DNA from: JAGOTP01 sp964567995
GTDB taxonomy: Bacteria > Patescibacteriota > Patescibacteriia > 2-12-FULL-60-25
Length of the DNA: 64,000 bases
Reading direction: 5' to 3'
Assembly: GCA_964567995.1 (NCBI GenBank)
Contig: CAZMOB010000002.1
Coordinates: forward strand, 124,001-188,000
Shown: one piece after another, positions 40,238-49,150 of the stretch
Layout of the letters: each line of letters begins with the position of its first letter
Position numbering within the stretch: the stretch's first letter is position 1
The notes under the pieces: model-generated
Databases searched by the model: none
What the model was told of the DNA's origin: nothing
Seen by the model: only the letters and a program-made list of their open reading frames with translations
Position numbers and translations under genes: made by a program

Positions 40238-41794
40238 TTATACGCCGAGCTGTTTTTTTACTTCTTCCTCTGCGCTGGCCGGATTCGTTTTTCCAGACGA
40301 AGCTTTCATGACTTGTCCGACGAACCATTTGAGAACAGGGAGTTTTCCGCCGCGCACTTGAGTCGCTTGATCAGGATTTTGCGCGATCACATCGCTGACA
40401 ATTTTTTCTAAGAAACCTGCATCTTGAATTTGGGCCAGACCGTGGGTTTCGATTAAGTTCGAAGGATCGAATTTGGTGTCGATCATGAGGCCGAGTAATT
40501 TCAGGCCATTCGTTCCGGTAACTTTTCCTTGGTCGAGCATGAGCAAGAACTCGGCCATGTTTTCTGGGTCGATGAGTCCGTGTGGTGTTGCGATGTTGCG
40601 TTCGGCTAAGGCTCCGGCAAGCTTGTTGGTGATCCAGCTACCGGCAAGTCTGGCGATCCGGGCTCGTTTTTCTTGAAGCAAGGTAGCCGCATCTTTACCG
40701 CTCGTGTCGGTCGCTTCTAACCAGCCACCGAGTTCGCCCATGGTTTCTTCAAAGAAACTCACCCAGTCATTCGCGGTGAGGAGAGCGGCATCTTGTTCGC
40801 CGATGCCATATTCTTCGCGCAATCGGCGACGGGTGTTGGCGGGAAGGGCGGGCAAGCGAGCGCGTTCTTCTTCGCGCCAGACGCTCAGAGGGAGAGGAGG
40901 GAGATCTGGTTCCGGGAAGTAGCGATAGTCTGCTTCGGATTCTTTGACGCGTTGTTCGACCGTTTCTTCGGTTTGGTCGTTCCAGCCGCGGGTCGTGGTT
41001 TGTGGAATGGTTCCGGTGGCGAGGAGCTTACCTTGGCGTTCGATCTCGAATTGAAGGGCGCGTTCAACGGAGCGGAAGGAGTTCAGGTTTTTGATCTCCG
41101 TTTTTGGGTTGAGCCGTTTCATGTCGAGTGGCGATGTGTCCGCTAACGCCACGGCAGCATCTTCTACAGCTAATAGAGAGATATTTGCATCGCACCGCAT
41201 CATGCCTTTTTCCATGTCGGCATCCGAAGCGCCGACAGCGCGGAGCAGTGCCTGGAGTTCCTGGAGGAACAGTTTTGCTTCTTGTGGGGAACGGAAATCT
41301 GGTCCGGTCACGATTTCAAGTAAAGGGGTGCCGGCTCGGTTGTAGTCAACGTAGGTGGCTTGTGAGGCGCCTTGGTGCAGGTTTTTGGCCGCATCTTCTT
41401 CCATGTGCGCGCGCTCAATTTTGATCGCGAGCTGTTGGCGAGTAGGAGAATTAGTTGGGACGTGCAGATGCAACACCCCTTCGCCTACGACCGGATGTTT
41501 GTATTGGGTGATTTGGTAGCCTTTTGGCAGATCCGGATAGAAATAATGTTTGCGATCGAAATAACAGACGTCAGGGATGGCGGCATCTAATGCTAAGCCG
41601 ACGCGTAATGCTTTGCGGACCGCTTCTTCGTTTAGCATCGGTAACACCCCTGGATGACCTAAACAGATCTGGCAGCTGGCGCTGTTCGCAGGGGCGGTTT
41701 CATCTACTGACGGGCAGGCACAAAAGAGCTTGCTTTTGGTCTTGAGGCGAGCATGGATTTCAAGGCCGATGATCGGTAAAAAAGCCGGGGACAT
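40238..41794 (-). CDS. gatB: Asp-tRNA(Asn)/Glu-tRNA(Gln) amidotransferase subunit B
   Basis: 518 residues, slightly longer than the usual 475-500. The cradle-domain motifs are plain: GLEIHARLKTKSKLFC near the N terminus, the zinc-site Cys set (CACP and CQICLGHPG), YFDRKHYFYPDLPKGYQITQ, and the C-terminal YqeY-like tail (GKLPVLKWFVGQVMKASSGK). It transamidates misacylated tRNAs with GatA and GatC, which are not in this window. ATG 41794 lies 5 nt after GGAG; the longer frame to 41821 lacks support. Confidence 0.96.
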   Translation of the reverse strand: MSPAFLPIIGLEIHARLKTKSKLFCACPSVDETAPANSASCQICLGHPGVLPMLNEEAVRKALRVGLALDAAIPDVCYFDRKHYFYPDLPKGYQITQYKHPVVGEGVLHLHVPTNSPTRQQLAIKIERAHMEEDAAKNLHQGASQATYVDYNRAGTPLLEIVTGPDFRSPQEAKLFLQELQALLRAVGASDADMEKGMMRCDANISLLAVEDAAVALADTSPLDMKRLNPKTEIKNLNSFRSVERALQFEIERQGKLLATGTIPQTTTRGWNDQTEETVEQRVKESEADYRYFPEPDLPPLPLSVWREEERARLPALPANTRRRLREEYGIGEQDAALLTANDWVSFFEETMGELGGWLEATDTSGKDAATLLQEKRARIARLAGSWITNKLAGALAERNIATPHGLIDPENMAEFLLMLDQGKVTGTNGLKLLGLMIDTKFDPSNLIETHGLAQIQDAGFLEKIVSDVIAQNPDQATQVRGGKLPVLKWFVGQVMKASSGKTNPASAEEEVKKQLGV

Positions 41795-41863
41795 ATAGTC
41801 TCCAGAGTAGCTTGTCGGCACTTGGATTGTCGAGACGGGGTAAAGAGTGGGTGACGTGCAAAA

Positions 41864-42628
41864 CTAGCGGGTCCGTTTGAGCTCCAAATAAAGCGTGACC
41901 ATGAGATGGGTCAGGAAAGGAATGGCGACGACAAAGGGAATGGTGCTGATGACTTGCAAAGCGCCAGAAGCGATCTGGGCACTCGGGGGTCCGAAGACGG
42001 TCCAGTTCAAAAAGCCAACTTGGCTAACTAGGACCGAGGGGCGATAGCCAGCGATGAACCCGACCAGCCCTTCGATCACGGAACTTGCTAGCATGCTCAG
42101 AACTAGGATGAGGAGTGTTGGCAAAATGAGACGGGCGACCGTGCCCCACCAGCGGCCTTTGACGAGTTCAGCGGAACGGGCCAGGGCCTGGAGTCCGGTC
42201 CGTCCTTCATCTAAGAAGGTGTAGCTCGCAAAAGCGAAGGCGCCTGTCAGCCAAATGCCAGGCAGGACAAAGAGGAGCGTTCCACCGGCAGCGGCGAGGC
42301 CAGTCAAAAGACTGATCACTAAAAATGAGCCGAGGAGAGGCAAGGTGAGACGGGTCGATTTCTTGCCTGTTCGTTCAGCGAGGATTTTGTTGGTTAAACG
42401 TAGAGTAATCCAACTTGCTCCAATGATCTGGATCAAGACGATATCGAGTATGCGTAAGACGAACCGCACTTCGGGAGGGATGTAGAATGAGCTCAGAGAG
42501 ATCGCAAACGACAGAACCGCCAACCCTAGGAATCCCATGGATTCTTTGAGGTCGCTGCTAAGAGTCGTTTTGCCTTCGTGCCACGTTCGGGTGAAGACTT
42601 CGGAGGGAGAAATGAGCGGCTGAGCCAT
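41864..42628 (-). CDS. Polytopic membrane protein, paralogue of the next gene
   Basis: 254 residues with about five or six membrane helices. It carries the block LPGIW, then a small-residue helix, FLDEG, TGLQAL, RSAELVKGRWWGTVARLILP, which recurs in the gene at 42702. This motif is seen in integral membrane proteins related to the membrane domain of glycerophosphodiester phosphodiesterases; no enzymatic domain is present. ATG 42628 is 10 nt after TACACT. A terminator separates the two paralogues, so they are transcribed independently. Confidence 0.75.
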   Translation of the reverse strand: MAQPLISPSEVFTRTWHEGKTTLSSDLKESMGFLGLAVLSFAISLSSFYIPPEVRFVLRILDIVLIQIIGASWITLRLTNKILAERTGKKSTRLTLPLLGSFLVISLLTGLAAAGGTLLFVLPGIWLTGAFAFASYTFLDEGRTGLQALARSAELVKGRWWGTVARLILPTLLILVLSMLASSVIEGLVGFIAGYRPSVLVSQVGFLNWTVFGPPSAQIASGALQVISTIPFVVAIPFLTHLMVTLYLELKRTR

Positions 42629-42654
42629 AGATGGCTTTAGTGTATCACAGGAAC

Positions 42655-42690
42655 GAAAAACCCTGCAGCCGAGGTGCAGGGTTTTTCCGA
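42655..42690. terminator. Bidirectional-looking terminator between membrane paralogues
   Basis: A 13-bp perfect stem (GAAAAACCCTGCA with TGCAGGGTTTTTC, 7-nt loop) lies just after the stop of the gene at 42702 in its reading direction. Confidence 0.88.
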
Positions 42691-42701
42691 CGTGTGAGAG
42701 G

Positions 42702-43478
42702 CTAGCGTGTCGCTTTGAGTGCGTGGAAGACTTTGACTTGCACGACTTGCATGAGTCCCGTTCCAACAAGCATCAAAAGAATGTTCACGACGATGGCGGC
42801 GATGAATAGGATGCCAGCGATGATGAGAATGGGAATACTTGCGGCACCTAGGGCCCCCGATCCACCTTCGGACATGCTCATCATGGCTCCTGCTCCGCCG
42901 ATGGTGGCCACGATGGTTGGGACAATGAAGACGATACCGGACAAGACGCCGAGAACGATTTGGAAGATCAAGCCTGGAAGCAATAAGCGCCAGAGTGTTT
43001 TCCACCAGCGGCCCTTCACAAGTTCCATCGAGCGTCCAACGGCGGCAGTTCCAGTCACGCCTTCTTCAAGATAGGCGAAGGCGGCAAAGCCGGAGGCAAT
43101 CGCGAACCAGATGCCTGGAAGCAGGAAGAGGATGGATCCGCCAAGCGCCCCTAATGCGCAGATGATGCAGATGAGGAGGGCAGGCCAAAAGAGCTGTGTT
43201 AACGACTTAGGTTGGGTTTGTTGTGTCGCTCCGCCATCTTTCGCCAAGATAGAGCGGCTGGTGTGCAAGTTCACGAGAATGCTCCCAACGAGCAAAACCA
43301 AGAGTCCGAGCAAGGTAAGTACATAGTATCCTGTGCCTAATCCAGCGAAATATAGAGCGATATAGACAAGCAAGACCGGAATCGTCCAGGCGTTCCGTTT
43401 CACGATCGTTTTCCAATCGTTTTTGAAAAAGACCCAGGAATCATGAATCAAATCCGAGATAGAAATGAGAGGAGTCAT
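42702..43478 (-). CDS. Polytopic membrane protein with LVKGRWW motif
   Basis: 258 residues from ATG 43478 (262 from 43490). About six membrane helices. It shares LPGIWFAIASGFAAFAYLEE, TGTAAVGRSMELVKGRWWKT and LWRLLLPG with the gene at 41864. A Gly/Ser/Met-rich loop lies near 190. ATG 43478 follows TACAAT by 10 nt, while the upstream in-frame ATG would overlap that box, so the shorter form is preferred. Function unknown. Confidence 0.75.
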   Translation of the reverse strand: MTPLISISDLIHDSWVFFKNDWKTIVKRNAWTIPVLLVYIALYFAGLGTGYYVLTLLGLLVLLVGSILVNLHTSRSILAKDGGATQQTQPKSLTQLFWPALLICIICALGALGGSILFLLPGIWFAIASGFAAFAYLEEGVTGTAAVGRSMELVKGRWWKTLWRLLLPGLIFQIVLGVLSGIVFIVPTIVATIGGAGAMMSMSEGGSGALGAASIPILIIAGILFIAAIVVNILLMLVGTGLMQVVQVKVFHALKATR

Positions 43479-43526
43479 AGATGAGGGCATTGTAGCCTAT
43501 TTTGCGTCCTAACGGTAGGTGAAGGG

Positions 43527-44843
43527 TTAGTTTTTGCTTGTAATATCCTGTTTTCCGCGTCGGACGTCCCAGTCATCGGAGCTGAAATCAATGTGCATTG
43601 GGAGGTTTGGGAACCGTGTTTGAAGAGCTCGTGCCATGTCTTGAGCGACGATCCGGAGGCTTGGATGGACGGTTTTCCCTGCGCGTAGTTCGATCGTATA
43701 GAGTGCAGCTGGCAAACCATAGGAAACCCGACACGGGACACGGAAGCCCATCGCGACATAATATTGGCGCAGAATTGGGTCTGACGTTAGCGCTTCGATG
43801 GCTTGTGTTTGTTCTTCGATCAATGTTTGCGCTTCTCGACGAACTTCTTCAGGAAGCTGGTTCAAATACCACTGATCGAACCCAAAGCGTGTGCTTAGGA
43901 GTGGCATGCGACAGACACCATTGCGATGACGCTGGATATCGCGGAACGAACCGAAGTCCATCAAGAACTCAAACGTGACGAGTCCAAGATCGAGCAGGAA
44001 GATGGGGAGCTCGGACTTCGCTGGACGCGTGTCAAAGACCTCTTGGTAGGCTTCGATGTCGTCTGACGTGATCGATGTGGTAAGCGTTGCTTTGTCGGGA
44101 CAGGTCGCCGGATCAAAATAGGTGTATTTTCCCACGGTAGCCGCGCGGTAGGTTTCTTGTGTGTCGTACTGTTTGTGGCTGAAGCTATGCGGGTAGCGCG
44201 TTTTGAGTTCACCGAGAATCCGTTCACCAAGGGCGCGAACGGTTGTATCTGGATGGTGACGCAATAAAGCTAATTTGCGAGCTGCTTGGCGCAAGTTTGT
44301 GTGCCAGGCAAGCTGAGTCGTGATCCCTGCTGGAAGAAAGCCGCGCAGCGTATCGAAGATGCGCGCCTTCACGGCTTTTTCGTAGATTTTCTCGTCTTCT
44401 TCGGGTTTGCGAGGGTAGAGCGCTTTGATATGGATTCCTACCGCTTCCTGTTTGCTTAAGTAAAAAGCCATCCAGCGGTCGAGAATTGCTTTACTCTCTG
44501 GTGTACCGACCGGATCTTCTAGCGCCTGCTTCGACATGTCGATGTAGCGTGTGCTGGTCTCTTGGCCAGAGTAGAGCGGCCAGTCTTGAATGGCTTTATC
44601 AGCTAACATACTGACACCTTCGATGAAAATCGTTGTTGAACCACAGTCGCCGATGCTCTCGTGACCATACCCTACATAAAACGACTCCATGAATTTCCCA
44701 GACCCAGCCGCTTTCACTTTTGCCAAATGCTCCGTGACGCTGGCTGAGCTGCGTGAATAGAGCGCCTGCATCATGGCAATGTCTTCTGGATTTTGGTCGT
44801 CGATCACGAAAATGCGTGGGTCTGGGGTCATAGAAGTAGTCAA
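43527..44843 (-). CDS. thyX: Long FAD-dependent thymidylate synthase (ThyX)
   Basis: 438 residues, about twice the length of ThyX subunits. The N-terminal half has SFYVGYGHESIGDCG, an EGVSMLADKAIQ helix and SGQETSTRYIDMS. The C-terminal half has FGSFRDIQRHRNG, with the RHR of the ThyX motif but an altered spacing to the Ser (PLLSTR), and a final VHPSLRIVAQDMA. It looks like two ThyX-like domains fused, each keeping part of the usual motif set. It methylates dUMP with folate and FAD; the dCTP deaminase at 9.4 kb would supply dUTP. It ends 36 bp before the membrane paralogue. Confidence 0.87.
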   Translation of the reverse strand: MTTSMTPDPRIFVIDDQNPEDIAMMQALYSRSSASVTEHLAKVKAAGSGKFMESFYVGYGHESIGDCGSTTIFIEGVSMLADKAIQDWPLYSGQETSTRYIDMSKQALEDPVGTPESKAILDRWMAFYLSKQEAVGIHIKALYPRKPEEDEKIYEKAVKARIFDTLRGFLPAGITTQLAWHTNLRQAARKLALLRHHPDTTVRALGERILGELKTRYPHSFSHKQYDTQETYRAATVGKYTYFDPATCPDKATLTTSITSDDIEAYQEVFDTRPAKSELPIFLLDLGLVTFEFLMDFGSFRDIQRHRNGVCRMPLLSTRFGFDQWYLNQLPEEVRREAQTLIEEQTQAIEALTSDPILRQYYVAMGFRVPCRVSYGLPAALYTIELRAGKTVHPSLRIVAQDMARALQTRFPNLPMHIDFSSDDWDVRRGKQDITSKN

Positions 44844-45299
44844 TTAATAGACTCCGGGGAAGACTCTGACAAGGAAGAAAAACCAAGCGAATGAAAAGAG
44901 GCAAACTGTCGCGGGCATGAAACAGACCGTACCAAGCAAGAGATGTTTTTTCGAGGAAGGATTATACGAAGGACGTTGACGAAGCTGCTTATCTAGGAAG
45001 AAGGAGAAAAGGATTGCGACGACGAGCCACAGGCACAAAAAACCAATGCCTAACAGGACGGTTTGTATGGAGAGGTGTGTCATGAGGCCTACGATATCCC
45101 GCAACACGTCAGGGGCTTGCCAATAATAGAATAAAGAAAAGGGAATGCCGATGACAAAGAGGCTAAGATTAAAGAGGAATGGAAGGACGTGAGAAGCGAC
45201 AGATCTTGAGAGCAAAAAGACGGATGTGAGAGTCAACGCAAGGGAAAGAATATCTGCTCCCCAACCAAGAAACCAACCTTGTAATCGAGGATGCTTCAT
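44844..45299 (-). CDS. Four-helix membrane protein, unrecognised
   Basis: 151 residues, four predicted membrane helices (about 12-30, 38-58, 72-100 and 122-146). No family recognised. Its stop directly precedes the thyX start, so the two are probably cotranscribed. Confidence 0.68.
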   Translation of the reverse strand: MKHPRLQGWFLGWGADILSLALTLTSVFLLSRSVASHVLPFLFNLSLFVIGIPFSLFYYWQAPDVLRDIVGLMTHLSIQTVLLGIGFLCLWLVVAILFSFFLDKQLRQRPSYNPSSKKHLLLGTVCFMPATVCLFSFAWFFFLVRVFPGVY

Positions 45300-45320
45300 A
45301 AGCTCTGCTGCGAGCCATTG

Positions 45321-45905
45321 TTAGGCCCCCGGCATCATTGCTTGATGCGCCTCGTACCCCAGTTCTGTCATCATCGCTTTTACCTGCGCTTCAAGTTCCG
45401 CTTGTGTTTTGCTGTTATCCAGCTTTTTCCAAGCACGGCTCATGACGAGGGGAATCGTCACTTCGGTTGGCGCATGATCTTGGGCCACGAACTCTTGCCA
45501 TGTCATGTGTTGCTCGCCGCTTTTCTCACCACGTTTCTTCATTCGCTCATAACGCATCTCCGCTGCGACATCGACTGACACAAGTTTGAAGAAGGGAAGT
45601 GGTTCCAAAGCCACAATATCTTCTGGACGGCGGATGCCATCGATCACAACGATCGGGCTTTGTGACAAGACTGCATCTTTCTCGATCGCATAGGATAGTA
45701 CGTCTTCACCAAAATTCCCACGCAAGGCATTCGACAGGGCGATGAAATGATCGCGCGAATGGTCGATGTGCAAACGCGTTAGAATATCTCCCAAAATAGC
45801 GCTAAACCGAGAATAGGCCGCGCCATACTGTTTTGTAAGAATGTCCGCCACCGTGCCTTTTCCGCAGCCCGACTGACCCACAAGTCCGATGATGTGATTC
45901 GGCAT
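45321..45905 (-). CDS. P-loop nucleoside/nucleotide kinase-like protein
   Basis: 194 residues. P-loop GQSGCGKGT at about 8-16, a Walker B-like IVVIDGIRRPEDI (about 85-97), a lid-like basic region (RYERMKKRGEKSGEQH) and a C-terminal LDNSKTQAELEAQVKAMM typical of the dephospho-CoA kinase / deoxynucleotide kinase group. The exact substrate cannot be assigned. ATG 45905 is directly before the beta-1/P-loop, with TACCCT 8 nt upstream; the longer frame is not supported. Confidence 0.8.
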   Translation of the reverse strand: MPNHIIGLVGQSGCGKGTVADILTKQYGAAYSRFSAILGDILTRLHIDHSRDHFIALSNALRGNFGEDVLSYAIEKDAVLSQSPIVVIDGIRRPEDIVALEPLPFFKLVSVDVAAEMRYERMKKRGEKSGEQHMTWQEFVAQDHAPTEVTIPLVMSRAWKKLDNSKTQAELEAQVKAMMTELGYEAHQAMMPGA

Positions 45906-46024
45906 ACGTCTCGAGGGTACTCGGTCGTCTCGGGGGTGTCGACCATGACTTATCCGCACCATCTCCCGAAGCGCAGGAAAATCATGTATCATGCACAAGC
46001 AAATTCATTTAACATTTTATTTCT

Positions 46025-46366
46025 ATGGCACTTCCACTGAAAAAGAAAGCCGGTTCTTCTCACATGGGCGCAGGTCTCGCCGCGGGTGCGATCCTTGGTC
46101 TCGCGGCTGGTCTCTTCCTCCAATCACGCAAAGGCAAGGAGTTGACGAAGGACGCCGAAAAGAAGGCCAAGATGCTCCAGAAGCAGGTCATGAAGAAGCT
46201 GGAAGCGGCTGGCGAAATGTCAAAGGAGAAGTACACGGAAATGGTTGACCAGGTCGTTGAGTTCTACCAAAAGAGCAAAGATGTTGCGACCAAAGAGGCG
46301 CCACAGGTTCGTAAGTATTTGCTGGGGCGTTGGAATGAAGTGAAGGGGTATTTGGATCAGAAATAG
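46025..46366 (+). CDS. YtxH-like membrane-anchored protein
   Basis: 113 residues. A small-residue N-terminal membrane helix (about 13-32, GAGLAAGAILGLAAGLFL) is followed directly by QSRKGKELTKDAEKKAK and a long charged helix, the pattern of YtxH/general-stress proteins. Function unknown. It is divergent from the P-loop kinase and convergent with clpB across a 20-bp stem. Confidence 0.8.
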   Translation: MALPLKKKAGSSHMGAGLAAGAILGLAAGLFLQSRKGKELTKDAEKKAKMLQKQVMKKLEAAGEMSKEKYTEMVDQVVEFYQKSKDVATKEAPQVRKYLLGRWNEVKGYLDQK

Positions 46367-46372
46367 ACTTAG

Positions 46373-46418
46373 TCAGGAATAAAAAACGAGCCGAATATGG
46401 CTCGTTTTTTATTCCTGA
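46373..46418. terminator. 20-bp bidirectional terminator
   Basis: The 20 nt at 46373-46392 pair perfectly with 46399-46418 around GAATAT. A-run and T-run on both arms allow termination of both the YtxH-like gene and clpB. Confidence 0.92.
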
Positions 46419-46421
46419 TCA

Positions 46422-49064
46422 TTATGTTTGCTTAAACACTACCTTGTCTTTCGCGACATCGATCGTGATCTGCTGGCCTTCCTCAATTTTGTGTTCGAGG
46501 AGCTGCATCGCGAGTTCATCCAATACCAGTTCTTGAATGGCACGCTTCAAGGGTCGTGCACCGTAGGCTGGATCGTGACCCTTCTCTGCAATGAGGTCTC
46601 TGGCTTTATCCGTGAATGTAAGCGCAATCCGTTTCGCTTGCAGACGTTTTGTAACGAGCTTGAGTTGCAAATCAACGATCTTGGCCAGATCGGCTTTCCC
46701 AAGTGACTGGAAGATCACGATTTCATCAATACGGTTCAAGAATTCCGGACGGAACTGTTCGCGGAGCAAATCCATCAGACGTGTCCGCATAGATTCAGCC
46801 TTCTTTTCACTGTCTTTGCTCGCGCTTGAAAAGCCAATCTCGGCGCGTTTCTTCCCCGCATCGAGGATCATGTCCGAACCGATGTTCGAGGTCATGATCA
46901 CGATCGTATTTTTGAAGTTGACCGTGCGGCCCTTTCCGTCCGTGAGTTTTCCATCGTCCAAGACTTGAAGCAGTAGATTGAAGACATCGGGATGGGCTTT
47001 TTCCACTTCGTCAAGAAGAATAACGGAGTACGGGCGACGACGAATCTTTTCGGTCAGCTGACCGCCTTCATCGTATCCAACGTAGCCGGGAGGGGAACCG
47101 ATCATGCGGGAGATCGCATGTTTCTCCATGTATTCAGACATGTCGACGCGGACCATGGCATCTTCATCGTCGAAGAGTGTGCCGGCAAGCGCGCGAGCGA
47201 GCTCGGTTTTTCCAACGCCCGTTGGACCCAAGAAGAGGAACGAGCCTATCGGGCGTCGTTCTTCGCTGATGCCTGCACGTGAACGACGGAGCGCGTTCGC
47301 GACCGCTTTGACGGCTTCGTCTTGGCCGACGACATGGGTGTGTAAGACTTCTTCCAGTTTCGTCAGTTTCTGCGCTTCCGATTCCAGCATCCGTTGCACA
47401 GGAATCCCGGTCCAGCGAGCCACGACCATCGCGATCTCTTCTTCGGTGATCGCATCTTTCAAGAGCCCGCGCTTGCCTTGCAGGGTTTTAAGCTTGGCAT
47501 CGAGTTGATCCTTGTCTTTTTCTTTCTGGGGCATCTGCCCATAGCGAATGCGGGCAACTTTTTCGAGATCGCCTAAGCGTTCTGCTACATCAGCATCACT
47601 CTTCAATTTTTCTAACTCTGCTTTGGCATCCCGAATCTGGCCAATGATGTCCTTTTCCGCTTTCCAACTGATCTCAAGGCCATGGGTTTTCTCACTCACC
47701 TCGGCCATGTGACGCTCGATTTCTTCTAAGCGTTCTTTCGAAAGTGCATCTTCTTCTTTGAGGAGCGCACGCTTTTCGATATCTAAACGCATGAGTTCGC
47801 GCTTGAGACGATCGAGTTCTTCAGGTAGCGAATCGATCTGCATACGCAATCCCGAAGCGGCTTCGTCGATCAAGTCGACGGCTTTGTCTGGGAGGAAGCG
47901 ATCCGTGATGTAGCGCGTCGAGAGTTTTACAGCGGAAACGATGGCACCATCCGTAATGCGCACCCCACTATGCAGTTCGTATTTATCTTTGATCCCACGC
48001 AAGATGGCAATCGCATCTTCTTCTGTTGGTTCTTGGATGAAGACCGGTTGGAAGCGACGAGCGAGCGCTGCATCCTTCTCAATGTGTTTCTGGTATTCCT
48101 GAAGCGTCGTCGCCCCGATCGCGCTCAATTCTCCACGCGCGAGCGCCGGCTTAAGCATGTTCGAAGCATCCAGCGTCCCGCCTTCGCCGCCGCCGCCAGC
48201 TCCGACGAGCGTATGCAATTCGTCAATGAAGAGAATGACTTTTCCGGCTGAGCGTTCGATTTCTTTGATAACCGCTTTCAAGCGTTCTTCGAACTCTCCA
48301 CGAAATTTCGTTCCCGCAACGAGTGAGCCAACATCTAAGGCGATGACATCTTTGTCTTTGAGAGATTCAGGTACGTCACCTGCTACGATACGCTGAGCGA
48401 GTCCTTCAACGATAGCGGTCTTTCCGGTTCCAGCTTCCCCAATCAAGACAGGATTATTTTTGGTTCGACGGAGCAAAATTTGCATCACGCGACGAATTTC
48501 ATCATCACGACCCACAACCGGATCAAGCTTGTCTTGGCGAGCGAGGGCTGTCAGATTACGGCTGTATTTTTCGAGGGCTTGAAAGGCACCTTCCGGTTCA
48601 GGGGAATCGACAGTTACGCTTCCGCGCACCTCTTTGAGGGCGCTTAGAATTTTAGACTGATCGGCCCCGTGACGTTCGAGGAGACGCGCTAATTCACTTT
48701 GCCCATGGATAAGTGCAAGCAGGATGTGCTCTGTCGAGATGTAGTTGTCTTTGAATTGTTTGGAAATGTTTTGCGCTTCTTCCAATATTTGTACGACTTG
48801 GGGTGTCAGATACAGGTTCGTCGGATTCAGTTCGCTCGTGCTGACTTTTGGAAGACGTTGAATCAAATGCTCGATCTCGCCCTTGAGCTCGGGGATCGAA
48901 ACAGACAGCTTTTTTAGTACGGCAGAGACAGCTCCGTCTGCCTGTTCAATCAACGCCAAAAAAACATGCGCTGGTTCGAGCGTCTGTTGGCCGGATTGGA
49001 AGGCGATCTGTTGCGCATGTTGCAGCGCTTCTTGGCTTTTATGGGTGAAGTTCTGGGGAAGCAT
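46422..49064 (-). CDS. clpB: ClpB disaggregase
   Basis: 880 residues, usual length. Order: N domain with two repeats (FTHKSQEALQHAQQIAF and the second from about 85), AAA1 with GEAGTGKTAIVEG (about 205) and VILFIDELHT, the middle coiled coil (about 410-530) that marks ClpB against ClpA/C, AAA2 with GPTGVGKTELARAL (about 610) and VILLDEVEKAHPDV, and the C-terminal domain. It dissolves protein aggregates with DnaK. A CIRCE operator overlaps its promoter, so HrcA repression and heat induction are expected. Confidence 0.97.
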   Translation of the reverse strand: MLPQNFTHKSQEALQHAQQIAFQSGQQTLEPAHVFLALIEQADGAVSAVLKKLSVSIPELKGEIEHLIQRLPKVSTSELNPTNLYLTPQVVQILEEAQNISKQFKDNYISTEHILLALIHGQSELARLLERHGADQSKILSALKEVRGSVTVDSPEPEGAFQALEKYSRNLTALARQDKLDPVVGRDDEIRRVMQILLRRTKNNPVLIGEAGTGKTAIVEGLAQRIVAGDVPESLKDKDVIALDVGSLVAGTKFRGEFEERLKAVIKEIERSAGKVILFIDELHTLVGAGGGGEGGTLDASNMLKPALARGELSAIGATTLQEYQKHIEKDAALARRFQPVFIQEPTEEDAIAILRGIKDKYELHSGVRITDGAIVSAVKLSTRYITDRFLPDKAVDLIDEAASGLRMQIDSLPEELDRLKRELMRLDIEKRALLKEEDALSKERLEEIERHMAEVSEKTHGLEISWKAEKDIIGQIRDAKAELEKLKSDADVAERLGDLEKVARIRYGQMPQKEKDKDQLDAKLKTLQGKRGLLKDAITEEEIAMVVARWTGIPVQRMLESEAQKLTKLEEVLHTHVVGQDEAVKAVANALRRSRAGISEERRPIGSFLFLGPTGVGKTELARALAGTLFDDEDAMVRVDMSEYMEKHAISRMIGSPPGYVGYDEGGQLTEKIRRRPYSVILLDEVEKAHPDVFNLLLQVLDDGKLTDGKGRTVNFKNTIVIMTSNIGSDMILDAGKKRAEIGFSSASKDSEKKAESMRTRLMDLLREQFRPEFLNRIDEIVIFQSLGKADLAKIVDLQLKLVTKRLQAKRIALTFTDKARDLIAEKGHDPAYGARPLKRAIQELVLDELAMQLLEHKIEEGQQITIDVAKDKVVFKQT

Positions 49065-49079
49065 AGGTCAAAAGAAGGA

Positions 49080-49106
49080 TTAGCACTCTCATCTAGAGAC
49101 TGCTAA
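49080..49106 (-). promoter_or_regulatory. CIRCE operator (HrcA site) of clpB
   Basis: TTAGCACTC, 9 nt, GACTGCTAA: the CIRCE consensus TTAGCACTC-N9-GAGTGCTAA with one mismatch in the right arm. It lies directly downstream of the clpB -10 box, covering the start of transcription. Confidence 0.9.
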
Positions 49107-49107
49107 T

Positions 49108-49136
49108 ACGATACGACGAACTGTTTGCCCTGTCAA
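49108..49136 (-). promoter_or_regulatory. clpB promoter
   Basis: Minus strand: TTGACA (49131-49136), 17 nt, TATCGT (49108-49113), directly followed by the CIRCE element. Confidence 0.8.
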
Positions 49137-49150
49137 TTCAATAAAAGCCG

